A stretch of DNA of 55,272 nucleotides from Gordonia sp. OPL2 (GCF_003797825.1 NZ_RKME01000032.1:1-55272), one strand, 5' to 3'. Shown: positions 1 through 8,178, counted from the stretch's first letter. A program made the numbers and translations. Notes: a model not told the origin generated them from the sequence alone.

Positions 1-65
1 AAGCAGAAGCTGGGACACGAGGGAGGGGAGGGGCGTGTGAGCGCGGAGATGTGTATAAGAGACAG
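1..65. other. Untrimmed Illumina P7/Nextera adapter (artefact)
   Basis: Bases 47-65 are the exact 19-base Tn5/Nextera mosaic end. Bases 1-9 match the start of the P7 flow-cell primer minus its first C, bases 10-23 match the rest of P7 at most positions, 24-31 fit an 8-base index and 32-46 match the Nextera read-2 linker at 11 of 15 positions. The total, 65 bases, is exactly the length of that adapter minus one base. The mismatches look like low-quality consensus. This is library sequence, not genome, and marks a contig end. Confidence 0.96.
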
Positions 66-71
66 TCGTCG

Positions 72-314
72 CCGTCCGGACGGAGCCGGTCGCCTTCGGC
101 GCCCGTCGGGGTCGGCGCAAGCGCCGACGTGGTGAGTGCTGTGGCGTTGCCGTCTTTGCATCGACCTTCGGTCGATTGGTGTGTGAGTGCTTGTGTTGCA
201 CTGTGTTTCATATCGTTCAGTCTATCATGGGTGGGGTGGTGCGACGGGGGTGGGGTGGGTGCCGGCCTGCGGCCGTCCCCGGTGGGGTGTGGGGTGTCGA
301 ACCGCCTTCGGCGG
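72..314. repeat. Cluster of short palindromes, telomere-like
   Basis: Six hairpins lie within about 240 bases: a perfect 12-base palindrome at 72-83; CGCC-TTC-GGCG at 91-101; an 8-base stem around AA at 111-128; ATCGACC-TTC-GGTCGAT at 160-176; CGGCC-TGC-GGCCG at 263-275; CCGCC-TTC-GGCGG at 302-314. The recurring apex CCTXCGG differs only in its outer bases from the GCTXCGC apex described for telomeres of Rhodococcus-type linear plasmids. Together with the contig end at base 1 and Tap/Tpg-like genes elsewhere in the window, this suggests the end of a linear replicon. The hairpins are seen; the telomere reading is inference. Confidence 0.45.
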
Positions 315-611
315 CTCTTACTGTGCTCATGTGAAATATGCTACCGCACAACGTGTTTTAGTTCTACTGTGCTGCAACTAGATTCGAAGCCCTACAGGCG
401 TCAATCCTGTCCATTACTGTCATGGTCGGCCAATCGTCTGTGTGACTATCGCGTATGCACGGTTTGTTACCGTGGTGCCGACGCGGGCCAGGGGGGACCA
501 TCGCCTCCCCCGGAGTGTGTTCCCCGGACCGCGTCGCCTCCCCTTCTCGCGCTCAGTCGAGGTGCCGGATTTCGTGGGCGTAGTGGTAGCGGCCCGCCTG
601 TGCGATGTGGT
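315..611. other. Non-coding stretch, no gene seen
   Basis: The open frames here lack plausible ribosome sites and have low-complexity GT-rich composition, so I see no gene. A weak inverted repeat (ACAGG...CCTGT, about 394-410) is the only extra structure. The stretch ends at the left target copy of the IS256-type element. Confidence 0.5.
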
Positions 612-2131
612 CCCCAGTCGAGCTTGTCAAGTTGTCTGTGTAAGAACGTGACTCCTGGTTCGTGTGCTTGCTGTGCGGGTTTAGTTGAGGTGGGGTTCGA
701 TGCGGTCGGGGTAGGCCAGGGCGAGTTGCCCGAGGGCTTGTTTCCAGTTCGTCACGACCTGCCCCTCGACGAGCCTGCCGAGGGCTTTGCGTGGCTGTGA
801 GCGCCGTTTTCCACGTTCTTTGAGGCGTTGTGCTGCGCGTTTGTCCTCGATGTCGCAGATCGCCAGCCACAGCAGTTTGCGGACCGCGATGTCGTTGGGG
901 AAGTGTCCCCGGTTCTTGATGACTTTGCGGAGCTGGTAGTTCAGCGACTCGATCGAGTTGGTGGTGTAGATGACCTTGCGCAGTTCGGGAGGGAATGCCA
1001 GGAACGGGACGAATCTGTCCCAGGCGCGGTCGAACGCCAGTGCCGCGCTCGGATACTTGATCCCCAACTCCGAGTCGCGGAAGCTCTCCCATTCGCGCCG
1101 CGCGGTCTCGGCATCGGGTGCGGTGTAGATCGGTTTGATCGCCCGCGCCACATCTTTGCGGTCCTTGTAGTTCACGAACCGCATCGAGTTGCGAATCAGA
1201 TGCACCACACACGTCTGCACGGTGGCCAACGGCCAGGTCGCCTCGATCGCCTCGGGGAACCCCGTCAGCCCGTCGCAACACACGACCAGGACGTCCTTGA
1301 CGCCACGGTTGGCCAGATTCGCACACACCCCGGCCCAGAACTTAGCGCCCTCTTCGGCCTGAATCCAGATCCCCAGCACATGCTTGACACCTCCCATATC
1401 GACACCAATAGCGATGTGGGCGTGTTTGTTTCGGACGTGAGCACCGTCTTTGACTTTCACCACCAGCGCGTCGAGGTAGATGACGGGATACAACGCCTCC
1501 AACGGCCGGTTCTGCCATTCATCGACCGCGTCAAGGACCTCGTCGCAGATCTTCGAGATCGTCTCATGCGACAGATCGGTGCCGATCGTGGAGGCCAGAT
1601 GATGCTGGATGTCGCACAACGTCATCCCGCCGGCATACAGGGAGATGATGATGTCATCGAGGCCGCCGAGCCGCCGCGATCCCTTCGGGACCAGACGTGG
1701 GGTGAAGGTGCCGTCACGGTCGCGAGGGATGTTCAGTTCGACCGGCCCGGCCTCCGAGGCCACCGTTTTCGGGCTCGCCCCATTACGGGCATTGGGTAGC
1801 TCCCGACCGGCCGGGTCGCCTTTCTCATAGCCGAGGTGATCAGTCAGTTCGGATTTCAGACCGCGTTCGAGAGCGAGCTTGATCAGACCCGGGATCAGAC
1901 CACCGTCGCCGGTGATCTGGACTTGTCCCGTATCGATCTGCGCTAACAGCTCATCGACCATGCCCGAGGCCTGCAACGCCTCGGCTACCTCCGCAGTCGA
2001 ACGCGACTCGGCCAGCTCAGGCAGCCGCTGATCGTCGTCCTGCTCCTTGTCGTCTAACGCCATGCTCATAGATCTTCCTCTCACTGACGAGCACTGGACC
2101 TACACAGACCATCTGACACCCCCTCCCAGTC
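612..2131 (-). mobile_element. IS256-family insertion sequence with target duplication
   Basis: The element proper runs about 620-2123. The ends are imperfect inverted repeats sharing the pattern TGTCA....GTCTGTGTA.G: left end about 620-643, right end about 2099-2123 read on the minus strand. A near-perfect 8-base direct repeat flanks it (612-619 and 2124-2131, 7 of 8 bases, common core CCCAGTC), as expected of IS256-family transposition. It encodes one transposase on the minus strand. Its position next to the contig end fits a multicopy element near a replicon end. Confidence 0.8.
681..2069 (-). CDS. IS256-family transposase (Mutator type)
   Basis: DDE transposase of the IS256/Mutator-like family, about 462 residues. 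The acidic triad is visible: Asp in the VIYLDAL segment, Asp in VVCCDGL and Glu in TTNSIESLN, the last within the conserved TTN-IE motif. The N-terminal region carries the family's GLKSELTDHLGYEKGDP-type segment. I chose the ATG at 2069 (MSMALDD) because an AGAGGAAG ribosome site precedes it; a GTG at 2084 is an alternative. No internal stop or frameshift, so it is probably active. A fragment of a different IS256 element lies at 8302-8531. Confidence 0.93.
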   Translation of the reverse strand: MSMALDDKEQDDDQRLPELAESRSTAEVAEALQASGMVDELLAQIDTGQVQITGDGGLIPGLIKLALERGLKSELTDHLGYEKGDPAGRELPNARNGASPKTVASEAGPVELNIPRDRDGTFTPRLVPKGSRRLGGLDDIIISLYAGGMTLCDIQHHLASTIGTDLSHETISKICDEVLDAVDEWQNRPLEALYPVIYLDALVVKVKDGAHVRNKHAHIAIGVDMGGVKHVLGIWIQAEEGAKFWAGVCANLANRGVKDVLVVCCDGLTGFPEAIEATWPLATVQTCVVHLIRNSMRFVNYKDRKDVARAIKPIYTAPDAETARREWESFRDSELGIKYPSAALAFDRAWDRFVPFLAFPPELRKVIYTTNSIESLNYQLRKVIKNRGHFPNDIAVRKLLWLAICDIEDKRAAQRLKERGKRRSQPRKALGRLVEGQVVTNWKQALGQLALAYPDRIEPHLN

Positions 2132-2257
2132 CAGTCCGAGCACATCGCACAGGCGTCCCAGATCTCCGCACATGACCTGCAGAGCGCTAGGGAGCCGTTG
2201 GGCATACTCGATTCCACGGGAATTGACCGCAGATACTCGTGATTCCGAAGGAGAACA

Positions 2258-3163
2258 ATGCTCAGCTTTCAAGCATTTCGTGTACTGCACTGGCTCGGCA
2301 CCGCTCGGCCCGGTAACCAGCCGCCGGCCGACGTCTGTCCTGTTAACGAAGCGCAGGGTGTGTACGACGAACTCTACGATCTCAAGTATGTCGAGAGCCC
2401 CGAGATGGGTGACGGCGTCTCCTTCCTCATCACCCCGGCCGGACGCGCAGCTGCACGCAGAATCCATGACGAGTACCGCCCCGAAGCCGCCCGACGAGCT
2501 GTCCTGTCGTACCTAAGAGATGCCAGAAACGACGCTAGCCTCGACGGGCTCGAGGACTCCAGCTTCGGCGAGGACCACACAGGGCGCCTACGCCACGACG
2601 ACATCGAAGATGCGGTCGACGATCTTGAACGCCTTGGGCTGATCGAGGGACCCAAGCGCCTCGCCAACGGCTCCCTGCCGCACGCGAGGATCACCTCGAA
2701 GGGGCGTGCGGCGCTGCGGGGGCCGGCGCCTATCGGTGCTACCACGTCCGCGCTCGTCAACCACAACTACTCATCGGCGACCACCCACGTCATCGGAGAC
2801 AATAACCAAGTCGCCGCCGGCACTCACGGCCCCGTCACGCAAACCCTCTCCGTGGACAACTCCGCAACCGTAACCGCAGGCTACGAGGACATCGCGCAAC
2901 TGATCCGTGAGCTTCTCGACCACCGGCTGCCTCTGCTCGCTCTGTCCGAGACCGACCAGCACGACCTGATAGCCGAAGCCGAAGTTGTGCTCGGAGAAGT
3001 CACCAAACACGAGCCAGACCGTCAACTCATTCGTCGGGCCCTCAACGCTCTACGCGGGGTCCTCTCGCCACTCGTCACCGGAATCAGCCAGGCCGCGACC
3101 GCGGAATCAGCCGAACTCGCCCGCCACACCTTCGATCAGATCACCAGCTCGGGATTCTTCTGA
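2258..3163 (+). CDS. Hypothetical winged-helix-like protein with C-terminal helical domain
   Basis: 301 residues, ATG preceded by GAAGGAGAACA. Residues about 15-155 look like two winged-helix-like units: two segments each end in an 'xITxxGRAA(L)R' pattern typical of the wing and last helix. A short polar linker (NHNYSS...VIGDNNQV) follows; this glycine/asparagine pattern is often seen in small proteins of defence loci. The C-terminal about 90 residues are charged and helical. I do not recognise a named family. It is convergent with the nuclease gene (69 bases between stops). A regulator or sensor of the neighbouring nuclease is possible but unproven. Confidence 0.6.
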   Translation: MLSFQAFRVLHWLGTARPGNQPPADVCPVNEAQGVYDELYDLKYVESPEMGDGVSFLITPAGRAAARRIHDEYRPEAARRAVLSYLRDARNDASLDGLEDSSFGEDHTGRLRHDDIEDAVDDLERLGLIEGPKRLANGSLPHARITSKGRAALRGPAPIGATTSALVNHNYSSATTHVIGDNNQVAAGTHGPVTQTLSVDNSATVTAGYEDIAQLIRELLDHRLPLLALSETDQHDLIAEAEVVLGEVTKHEPDRQLIRRALNALRGVLSPLVTGISQAATAESAELARHTFDQITSSGFF

Positions 3164-3231
3164 CAGCCTGGGCGTCGACGGCGAAATCGGTGTTCAATGC
3201 GACAACAGCACATTGGCGGAGTCGCGTTAGA

Positions 3232-5184
3232 TCAGCTTTGACCAAGCAACCGCTCGATCAGCTCCTGCTTACGAAGACCCGAATACCCTGTCATTCCTTG
3301 ATCGCGGCACCGGGCCCTCAGCTCCGGCACAGTGAGCGACCCAAGTTGGTCATCAGTTTCCGGCAGCTGGGGTCGATTCGGGCCGAGAGTAGCTTCAGCA
3401 TCAGCCGGCCGCGTCAACACTCTGTAGTCGTACTCGCTGCGTTGCACCAATGTGCTACGAACTTTCGCGCCATCCACTGGTCGGACCAGGATGTGGTCAT
3501 CGGTGACTTCGACTGCCTCTACGCGATCGCAGAGATGGCGCACCGTGATGTCTAATTCGTGGGTATCGCCGTCGTAGGTCAACCGCAAAGGCTGAAATGC
3601 CAAGATTGCTGCAGCGCCGGTGAGAGGCATGGCCGGGCTCACAATACGAAGATTCTCCCAGGTGCTTTCAATCGTTCCGGTGAGTGCCATCTGCGCCGCA
3701 GACTCGATCGCATGCGCTTCCTTGCCCGTCAAGTAGTGCGGCATCCGAAGCTGCTTGTGGGTAAATCGTTGCAGCGCACGCAGGTTCACCGCGACACTGG
3801 TCCACTGCTGAGCCGACAGTAGATCGTCTGATCGCGCTGGTGGCCGGATGGATTCGACCAAGGCAGGACCGTTCGGAATCGTGAGGCAGATGTAGAAGTC
3901 ACCCGACCACAGCATCTGGGCAAACAGCAGCTCGGGCAAAACTCGGTGCGGCAGTTTGCCGCCGATCGGCACCGGCCACGTCTTGACTGTCATGGAGTCG
4001 TCGTCGCGCCCGATCGACAGCTCCATCTCGATGGCCTCGCCGCGGGCCCGGAATGCACGCCCGCGCGTTCCCTCCGTAGTCACAAGGGGTCCGAGCTCAA
4101 GTACTGCATTATCGGCCTCCTCTCCACCGTCATCTTCTGCACGGCCATCGCTTCCGCCCGTGGCGGCGAAAGGGTCGTCCGTCGTGCAATGCAGCGCCAA
4201 CGTCTCCCAGGGGCTGGGAACAGTCACGTCGGCCAGACGTACCATGCCCGGGACCAGCTCAGGAACCGCTCCGGGAGGTCCGTGCGCCTCGACAACAACC
4301 GCGTCCACAGCCTCGGTGGGTGCAATACCGTACTCGAGATACCGCTCCAGCTCGCGAGCGTCAACGGGATCATCAGCAGAGATCTCCATCCGTACGCTGA
4401 TCGGATCGAACTCGACCGCAGACTCAGAGACCGGTGTCAGCGAGATCCCGGCATAGTAGTCCGGGCTGACGCGCTTGTACGTGGTTACTCTGGCCGAGCC
4501 ACTACTCGGCCCCCAGTCGTTTTCTTGTCGCATCCGCGCAAGATCGGTGGCCGAAATCAGGGTGAGCGTATAGGTGTAGAAGGGGCTAAGGTCGTCGAGG
4601 GTGTTCTGCAGCTGGAGGTACCGACTGATGACGGCATCGAGACGCCCGTCACCGGTGCCATCGTCGAGTTCGGCCCCATTCAACGTCAGCGTGGCGATCA
4701 TCTGCTCGAGGCGCTCGGTACCCGAGCCGAAGAAGTACTCGACGAGACGTGGATTGTCAGCAGCCCACCCATTCAGATGCCCCCGACCACGCCACTCACA
4801 CGGAAACTCTGCATCCGCGGTGAGCTCGTGAAACCAGTCCTCCCGCTCGCGTGTTGGGTCCCAGGGCATCACGAGGTACCAGCCGGTAATGGTGTTGTGC
4901 GCACCGAATTCGTCATTGACGCGACGCCAGGATTTTTCGACCTTTGACGCCTGCCCGCCATCGAGGGCAGCGGAGTACTTCTTCACCTGATAGACGTCAA
5001 AGCCATCCTCGGTGGGCACCTTGATATCGACGCCCTGATCGCCCTGCGACGGGGTAATGCGTGTACCACTAGGAAATTTCAGCAACAGTAGAGCAGCGAC
5101 AAAGTCTTCTACGACATCTCCGGAACACTGCGGACTGCCCCATGGCACCGTCGTCACGACTGGGCACCACCGACGTCCGCACAC
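3232..5184 (-). CDS. PD-(D/E)XK nuclease-like protein with C-terminal SAP/Rho-N-like domain
   Basis: 650 residues. The N-terminus resembles Mrr-type restriction endonuclease folds: Glu26 in a helix, Asp53 in GDQGVDIKV and Gln66-Val-Lys68 in DVYQVKKY together form an E...D-(E/Q)xK core. About 450 residues of unassigned sequence follow. The last 40 residues (LTVPELRARCRDQGMTGYSG, then RKQELIERLL) match the helix-extended-helix SAP/Rho-N motif that binds nucleic acid. The architecture suggests a DNA-cleaving defence or restriction protein acting in the cytoplasm; no methyltransferase partner is present. The start is uncertain: a GTG at about residue 13 is an alternative. Substrate unknown. Confidence 0.7.
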   Translation of the reverse strand: MCGRRWCPVVTTVPWGSPQCSGDVVEDFVAALLLLKFPSGTRITPSQGDQGVDIKVPTEDGFDVYQVKKYSAALDGGQASKVEKSWRRVNDEFGAHNTITGWYLVMPWDPTREREDWFHELTADAEFPCEWRGRGHLNGWAADNPRLVEYFFGSGTERLEQMIATLTLNGAELDDGTGDGRLDAVISRYLQLQNTLDDLSPFYTYTLTLISATDLARMRQENDWGPSSGSARVTTYKRVSPDYYAGISLTPVSESAVEFDPISVRMEISADDPVDARELERYLEYGIAPTEAVDAVVVEAHGPPGAVPELVPGMVRLADVTVPSPWETLALHCTTDDPFAATGGSDGRAEDDGGEEADNAVLELGPLVTTEGTRGRAFRARGEAIEMELSIGRDDDSMTVKTWPVPIGGKLPHRVLPELLFAQMLWSGDFYICLTIPNGPALVESIRPPARSDDLLSAQQWTSVAVNLRALQRFTHKQLRMPHYLTGKEAHAIESAAQMALTGTIESTWENLRIVSPAMPLTGAAAILAFQPLRLTYDGDTHELDITVRHLCDRVEAVEVTDDHILVRPVDGAKVRSTLVQRSEYDYRVLTRPADAEATLGPNRPQLPETDDQLGSLTVPELRARCRDQGMTGYSGLRKQELIERLLGQS

Positions 5185-5226
5185 TGTCCACAGTCGACTT
5201 CCCCCCAGTTGACGACACCCACTCGA

Positions 5227-5586
5227 TCAGACCTCCGTCGAGCCAGGAAGACCAACCTCAACGAGGTTGTCGCCGAGACGTGCGGTGATCATGACATCGG
5301 TGGCGCCGGCAGCGGCGAGGTAGTTGGCCAACGTCGACAGCAACAGGTCCTCGCGCGCCTCGAGCCCAGACACCGCGGCCTGCTTGATACCCATCCGCTG
5401 TGCCAGTTCGGTCTGGGTCAGTTGCGCCGCCTGCCGAATCGCCGCCAAGCCCATGGCATGTGCCCGATCGGCCTGGGCCATCTCCTCGCGAATCGCCACG
5501 ATCCGCCCTGCAGTGTCCGAGTCGGCCAGCATGTTCGCCAGACGCTGGTTGCCACGCACAAACGTGACTTGATCGTCCTCACCCAT
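5227..5586 (-). CDS. XRE-family antitoxin (HigA-type), pair 1
   Basis: 119 residues. A Cro/C1-type helix-turn-helix is clear in the middle (LAAIRQAAQLTQTELAQRMG, then IKQAAVSGLE). I chose the ATG at 5586 because it overlaps the toxin stop by 8 bases, a coupling typical of toxin-first higBA pairs; longer upstream starts would run far into the toxin gene. By family, the protein binds the toxin and, with it, represses the shared promoter. The palindrome at 5992-6015 is the likely operator. The toxin-first order favours HigBA over RelBE. Confidence 0.8.
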   Translation of the reverse strand: MGEDDQVTFVRGNQRLANMLADSDTAGRIVAIREEMAQADRAHAMGLAAIRQAAQLTQTELAQRMGIKQAAVSGLEAREDLLLSTLANYLAAAGATDVMITARLGDNLVEVGLPGSTEV

Positions 5587-5986
5587 CGTCGCCACCTCTC
5601 TCGTTCTTGGTCTGTTGTTTCCACGCCTCGATCGCGGCATCCGCACGCGGTCCGACGCTGTCGTAGAACACATCACCCATGCGCGCCTTATCCCCGGCGA
5701 ACAACGCCACCACTGCATGTTCGTCGTCGGGAAACCACACAATCAGCCGTACCGCCACACCATCACGAAACGGATGCGACACCCGCCACACCACATACCG
5801 ACGCGATTGCCGAACCCGCTTAAGCGTCGCCGACTCAACCACCGGCACCGCTTCCAACTCGGCCAACACCTGCAACTCAGCGAGCAACAGATCCAACCGC
5901 GACCGATCGACCACGTTGCCCCGTGCGGCCGACTCCTCCAACCGGGTCAGGTAGTCATCGAACTCCCGCGACCAATCGATCAGCAC
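5579..5986 (-). CDS. HigB/RelE-like toxin, pair 1
   Basis: About 135 residues from a GTG at 5986; an ATG at 6022 would put the palindromic operator inside the gene, so I prefer the GTG. The C-terminal half (RLIVWFPDDEHAVVALFAGD) has the beta-strand pattern of ParE/RelE/HigB ribonuclease toxins, ending in a charged tail. A TAATAT -10-like hexamer sits 5 bases before the GTG with no ribosome site, suggesting a leaderless transcript. By family it would cleave mRNA on the ribosome; the exact subfamily is not certain. Confidence 0.72.
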   Translation of the reverse strand: MLIDWSREFDDYLTRLEESAARGNVVDRSRLDLLLAELQVLAELEAVPVVESATLKRVRQSRRYVVWRVSHPFRDGVAVRLIVWFPDDEHAVVALFAGDKARMGDVFYDSVGPRADAAIEAWKQQTKNERGGDDG

Positions 5987-5991
5987 ACGAC

Positions 5992-6015
5992 CAATATTAC
6001 ACGTGAGCAATATTG
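5992..6015. promoter_or_regulatory. Palindromic operator/promoter of toxin-antitoxin pair 1
   Basis: CAATATT and AATATTG arms are separated by 10 bases and cover the TAATAT -10-like element of the toxin gene. A further perfect palindrome, GCTTGCAAGC, follows at 6015-6024. This is the expected position for autorepression by an XRE antitoxin. Confidence 0.65.
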
Positions 6016-6024
6016 CTTGCAAGC

Positions 6025-6468
6025 GATACTGCTCGGTTCGCGGTCATTGATGGGTCGCGACGTTGCAACCACGCACAGCTGTTGCGCGCTGCGCGTCCAG
6101 CCATCTAGCTCGCGACGATCTCGTGGTGGTCAGCTTCCGGCTTTGGAGCATCAATAGGGGCACTTGAGTTCACGCCGCCGCGATCACTGCTGCGAGACAT
6201 CATCACGACACTGATTGCCAACGCTGCCGCCCCCAAGCATGTTCTCATTCGATTCGTATGCGTGACTTTGCATACCCGAGGCCCCGTCGCGGCCACACCT
6301 GACGCGCCGAGCCGCTCCCGGGTCAGGGGGCGGGGTAGGCATCGATCACCACGCGCAGCATTCTGCGGTCCTCTATCTCCCGCAGCTGGGCCCCACCGAT
6401 GGCGGCTATCCCCTCCCCGGACCGGAGTGCTCCTGGCACCACGTTGTCAAGGCCGCGAGAATGGCGAG
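6025..6468. other. Intergenic stretch, no convincing gene
   Basis: It separates the divergent pair-1 toxin and the CoiA-like gene. A small minus-strand frame ending at 6105 could encode a peptide of roughly 45 residues with one hydrophobic segment, but its ribosome site is weak, so I do not call it. Long frames crossing into 6469 have shadow-like composition. Confidence 0.4.
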
Positions 6469-7392
6469 ATGGACAGCGCAGTGATCACCGGCAGCTCTCC
6501 ACGCATTGTGGTGTCTGCACAGGATCTTCGGAGCTGGCCTGTTGACGTGGTCGCAGCGACGGACTTCAACTGCTGCGGTTGTCCAGTACGGATGAACCCG
6601 CGCGCATTCCGCCGGGGCATGAAGAAGCAGGCTCATTTCGCAACGTGGAAAGACAGTTCACACATCGACTGCGCGTTGGCTGATGAGGTCGTCGGACCGG
6701 CCGGCTCCATCGATCGCCGCACCGAACGCCGGCGTGGCGTCACGTGGCCCAACCGGCTTGTCACCCGCCAACCTCGCAAGGTGCGCGCCGACCCTACCGG
6801 TCAGCTTGCCGATAGTGATGATCGGCGCCACACATCAAAGCCCCCGACGTCGCACACCGCGGTTGCCCCACTCGGTGTTTCGACGTCAACAATCGGCTAC
6901 TCCATCGGATCATTTGCCACGGCATACATTGCGATGACGGAGACCGAGCGTCGAACAACTCCGATCGAGTTGCCTGGAATCACCGATGCCGATCGCTACC
7001 AGTTCGCCTTCAAACAACTGCCGCAGTGGAGAATCGAGCGGCTCAAATGGCCACGACGGATCTTCCACGGGCCTTTGCGATACACAGGACAGATTGATCG
7101 CACCGAGGAGGCGTTACACATCGAGCTTCACGCCGGCGGCGGATACGACACCACGACGAAACGCTTTTCAACTCCGTGGACCCTCGTCATCGCAGCCGCG
7201 GCACTAACGCCGCGCCAGCTCGCCAATGTGCTCGAGGAGTTCGAAGGCGTTGCCAACACCGCACGCGAGAACAGACTCAGCCCTCACGTGTTCGCTCTGG
7301 CGACACAAGACCCGGCGGCACCCCACCAGCTGACCGTCACCGACCGGGCGCACGTCGCCTTTCACGCTGGTCACCCAGCCCACCGAAGCTGA
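6469..7392 (+). CDS. Hypothetical protein with CoiA-like zinc-site N-terminus
   Basis: About 307 residues from ATG 6469. The N-terminal 70 residues hold a putative metal site: CCGC in FNCCGCPVRM, then HF (QAHFATW) and HIDC (SSHIDC). The C-x-G-C...HF...H-x-x-C layout resembles the N-terminal zinc domain of competence protein CoiA and related nuclease-associated proteins. The middle is low complexity; the C-terminal about 170 residues contain alternating strands and helices with no recognised family or nuclease motif. Its place between a nuclease gene and toxin-antitoxin pairs suggests a defence role, but that is inference from context. Confidence 0.55.
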   Translation: MDSAVITGSSPRIVVSAQDLRSWPVDVVAATDFNCCGCPVRMNPRAFRRGMKKQAHFATWKDSSHIDCALADEVVGPAGSIDRRTERRRGVTWPNRLVTRQPRKVRADPTGQLADSDDRRHTSKPPTSHTAVAPLGVSTSTIGYSIGSFATAYIAMTETERRTTPIELPGITDADRYQFAFKQLPQWRIERLKWPRRIFHGPLRYTGQIDRTEEALHIELHAGGGYDTTTKRFSTPWTLVIAAAALTPRQLANVLEEFEGVANTARENRLSPHVFALATQDPAAPHQLTVTDRAHVAFHAGHPAHRS

Positions 7393-7504
7393 CCAGCGAT
7401 ACCACTGCCGGACACGATTGGCTCCGGCCCCTGGGGAGTGGGAGCGCACGCCAATCCACAGCGAACCAGGAGCGGCCCGATTCCTTGCGATCGACCACTG
7501 AGTC

Positions 7505-7798
7505 TTAGGCGCCCGCTTGCACCTCGGCGGCGGTGTTCTCGTCCCTGTCGACGCTGACGGTGACATGCACGCCGACCTTGTCGCCCATCGCGACCAATGC
7601 GTCCAGCGAGAACCGAGACACCTTGCCGGTCATCAACTCCGACACCCGCGGTTGGGTGACCCCGAGGTTGGCCGCCGCCACCGTCTGCGACCAGCCGAAC
7701 GCCTCGATCCGATCACGCACCGCACGCATCAACGCCGAGCGCACCCGCATGTTGGCCGCCTCGTCGGGACTGTCGGTGATGTCATCCCACACACTCAT
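7505..7798 (-). CDS. higA: XRE antitoxin (HigA, HTH_37 type), pair 2
   Basis: 97 residues. The helix-turn-helix lies at residues about 35-65 (WSQTVAAANLGVTQPRVSEL), characteristic of HigA-like antitoxins paired with Gp49-type toxins. The tail TVSVDRDEN is typical of this group. Its ATG overlaps the toxin stop by 4 bases (ATGA), so the two are translationally coupled, toxin first. It probably represses from the perfect dyad at 8179-8196. Confidence 0.87.
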   Translation of the reverse strand: MSVWDDITDSPDEAANMRVRSALMRAVRDRIEAFGWSQTVAAANLGVTQPRVSELMTGKVSRFSLDALVAMGDKVGVHVTVSVDRDENTAAEVQAGA

Positions 7799-8169
7799 CG
7801 CTTCTCACCCTTCTGATCTCGACGCGCACGGGCGATCTCGGCAGCCTCACCGTAGCGGCGTCGACCCATCTCGATATCGCGCGCAGACGTCACCTGCGTC
7901 TTCTTGGTGAACACGTGCAGCACATACACGTACTCGTCGAACTTCGTCACATAGAACGTGCGAAAAGCCCCCTCCGCGGTCCGCACCCGAATCTCACGGC
8001 ACCCCGAGCCCACCGACGACATCGGCTTCCAATCGTCGGGATCGCGACCGAACTGCACCTGCTCCAGCTGAAACCCGACATCCTGTTTGGCCGCATCCGG
8101 CAACGCCCGAAGATCCGACAACGACGACCCCACCCACTCGATCGGCGCTTCCTCATCACCCTGCGACAC
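7795..8169 (-). CDS. higB: RelE/HigB toxin (phage Gp49-like), pair 2
   Basis: 124 residues. The segment GSGCREIRVRTAEGAFRTFYV with the following strand YVLHVFTKKTQ is the signature of Gp49/HigB-type toxins: conserved Arg-Glu-Ile-Arg, then F-x-K-K-T. The C-terminus carries the usual charged ARD...RRR helix. By family it is a ribosome-dependent mRNA endonuclease held inactive by the adjacent XRE antitoxin. It appears full length. Confidence 0.88.
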   Translation of the reverse strand: MSQGDEEAPIEWVGSSLSDLRALPDAAKQDVGFQLEQVQFGRDPDDWKPMSSVGSGCREIRVRTAEGAFRTFYVTKFDEYVYVLHVFTKKTQVTSARDIEMGRRRYGEAAEIARARRDQKGEKR

Positions 8170-8178
8170 CCCCCACCC

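Noticed and set aside
340..400. GTTTTAGTTCTACTGTGCTG-like stretch resembling a CRISPR repeat or tracrRNA
   Set aside because: It occurs once, has no regularly spaced copies and no cas genes are in the window.
51..800. Plus-strand frame of 249 codons at the window start
   Set aside because: It begins inside the adapter, crosses the hairpins and IS left end, and has no ribosome site or family resemblance; it is a shadow of GC-rich sequence.
828..1799. Long plus-strand frame of 323 codons
   Set aside because: Antisense shadow of the IS256 transposase, which has the full DDE motif set on the other strand.
2172..2516. Plus-strand frame overlapping the start of the winged-helix-like gene
   Set aside because: It lacks a ribosome site and competes with the frame at 2258, which has GAAGGAG and coherent domains.
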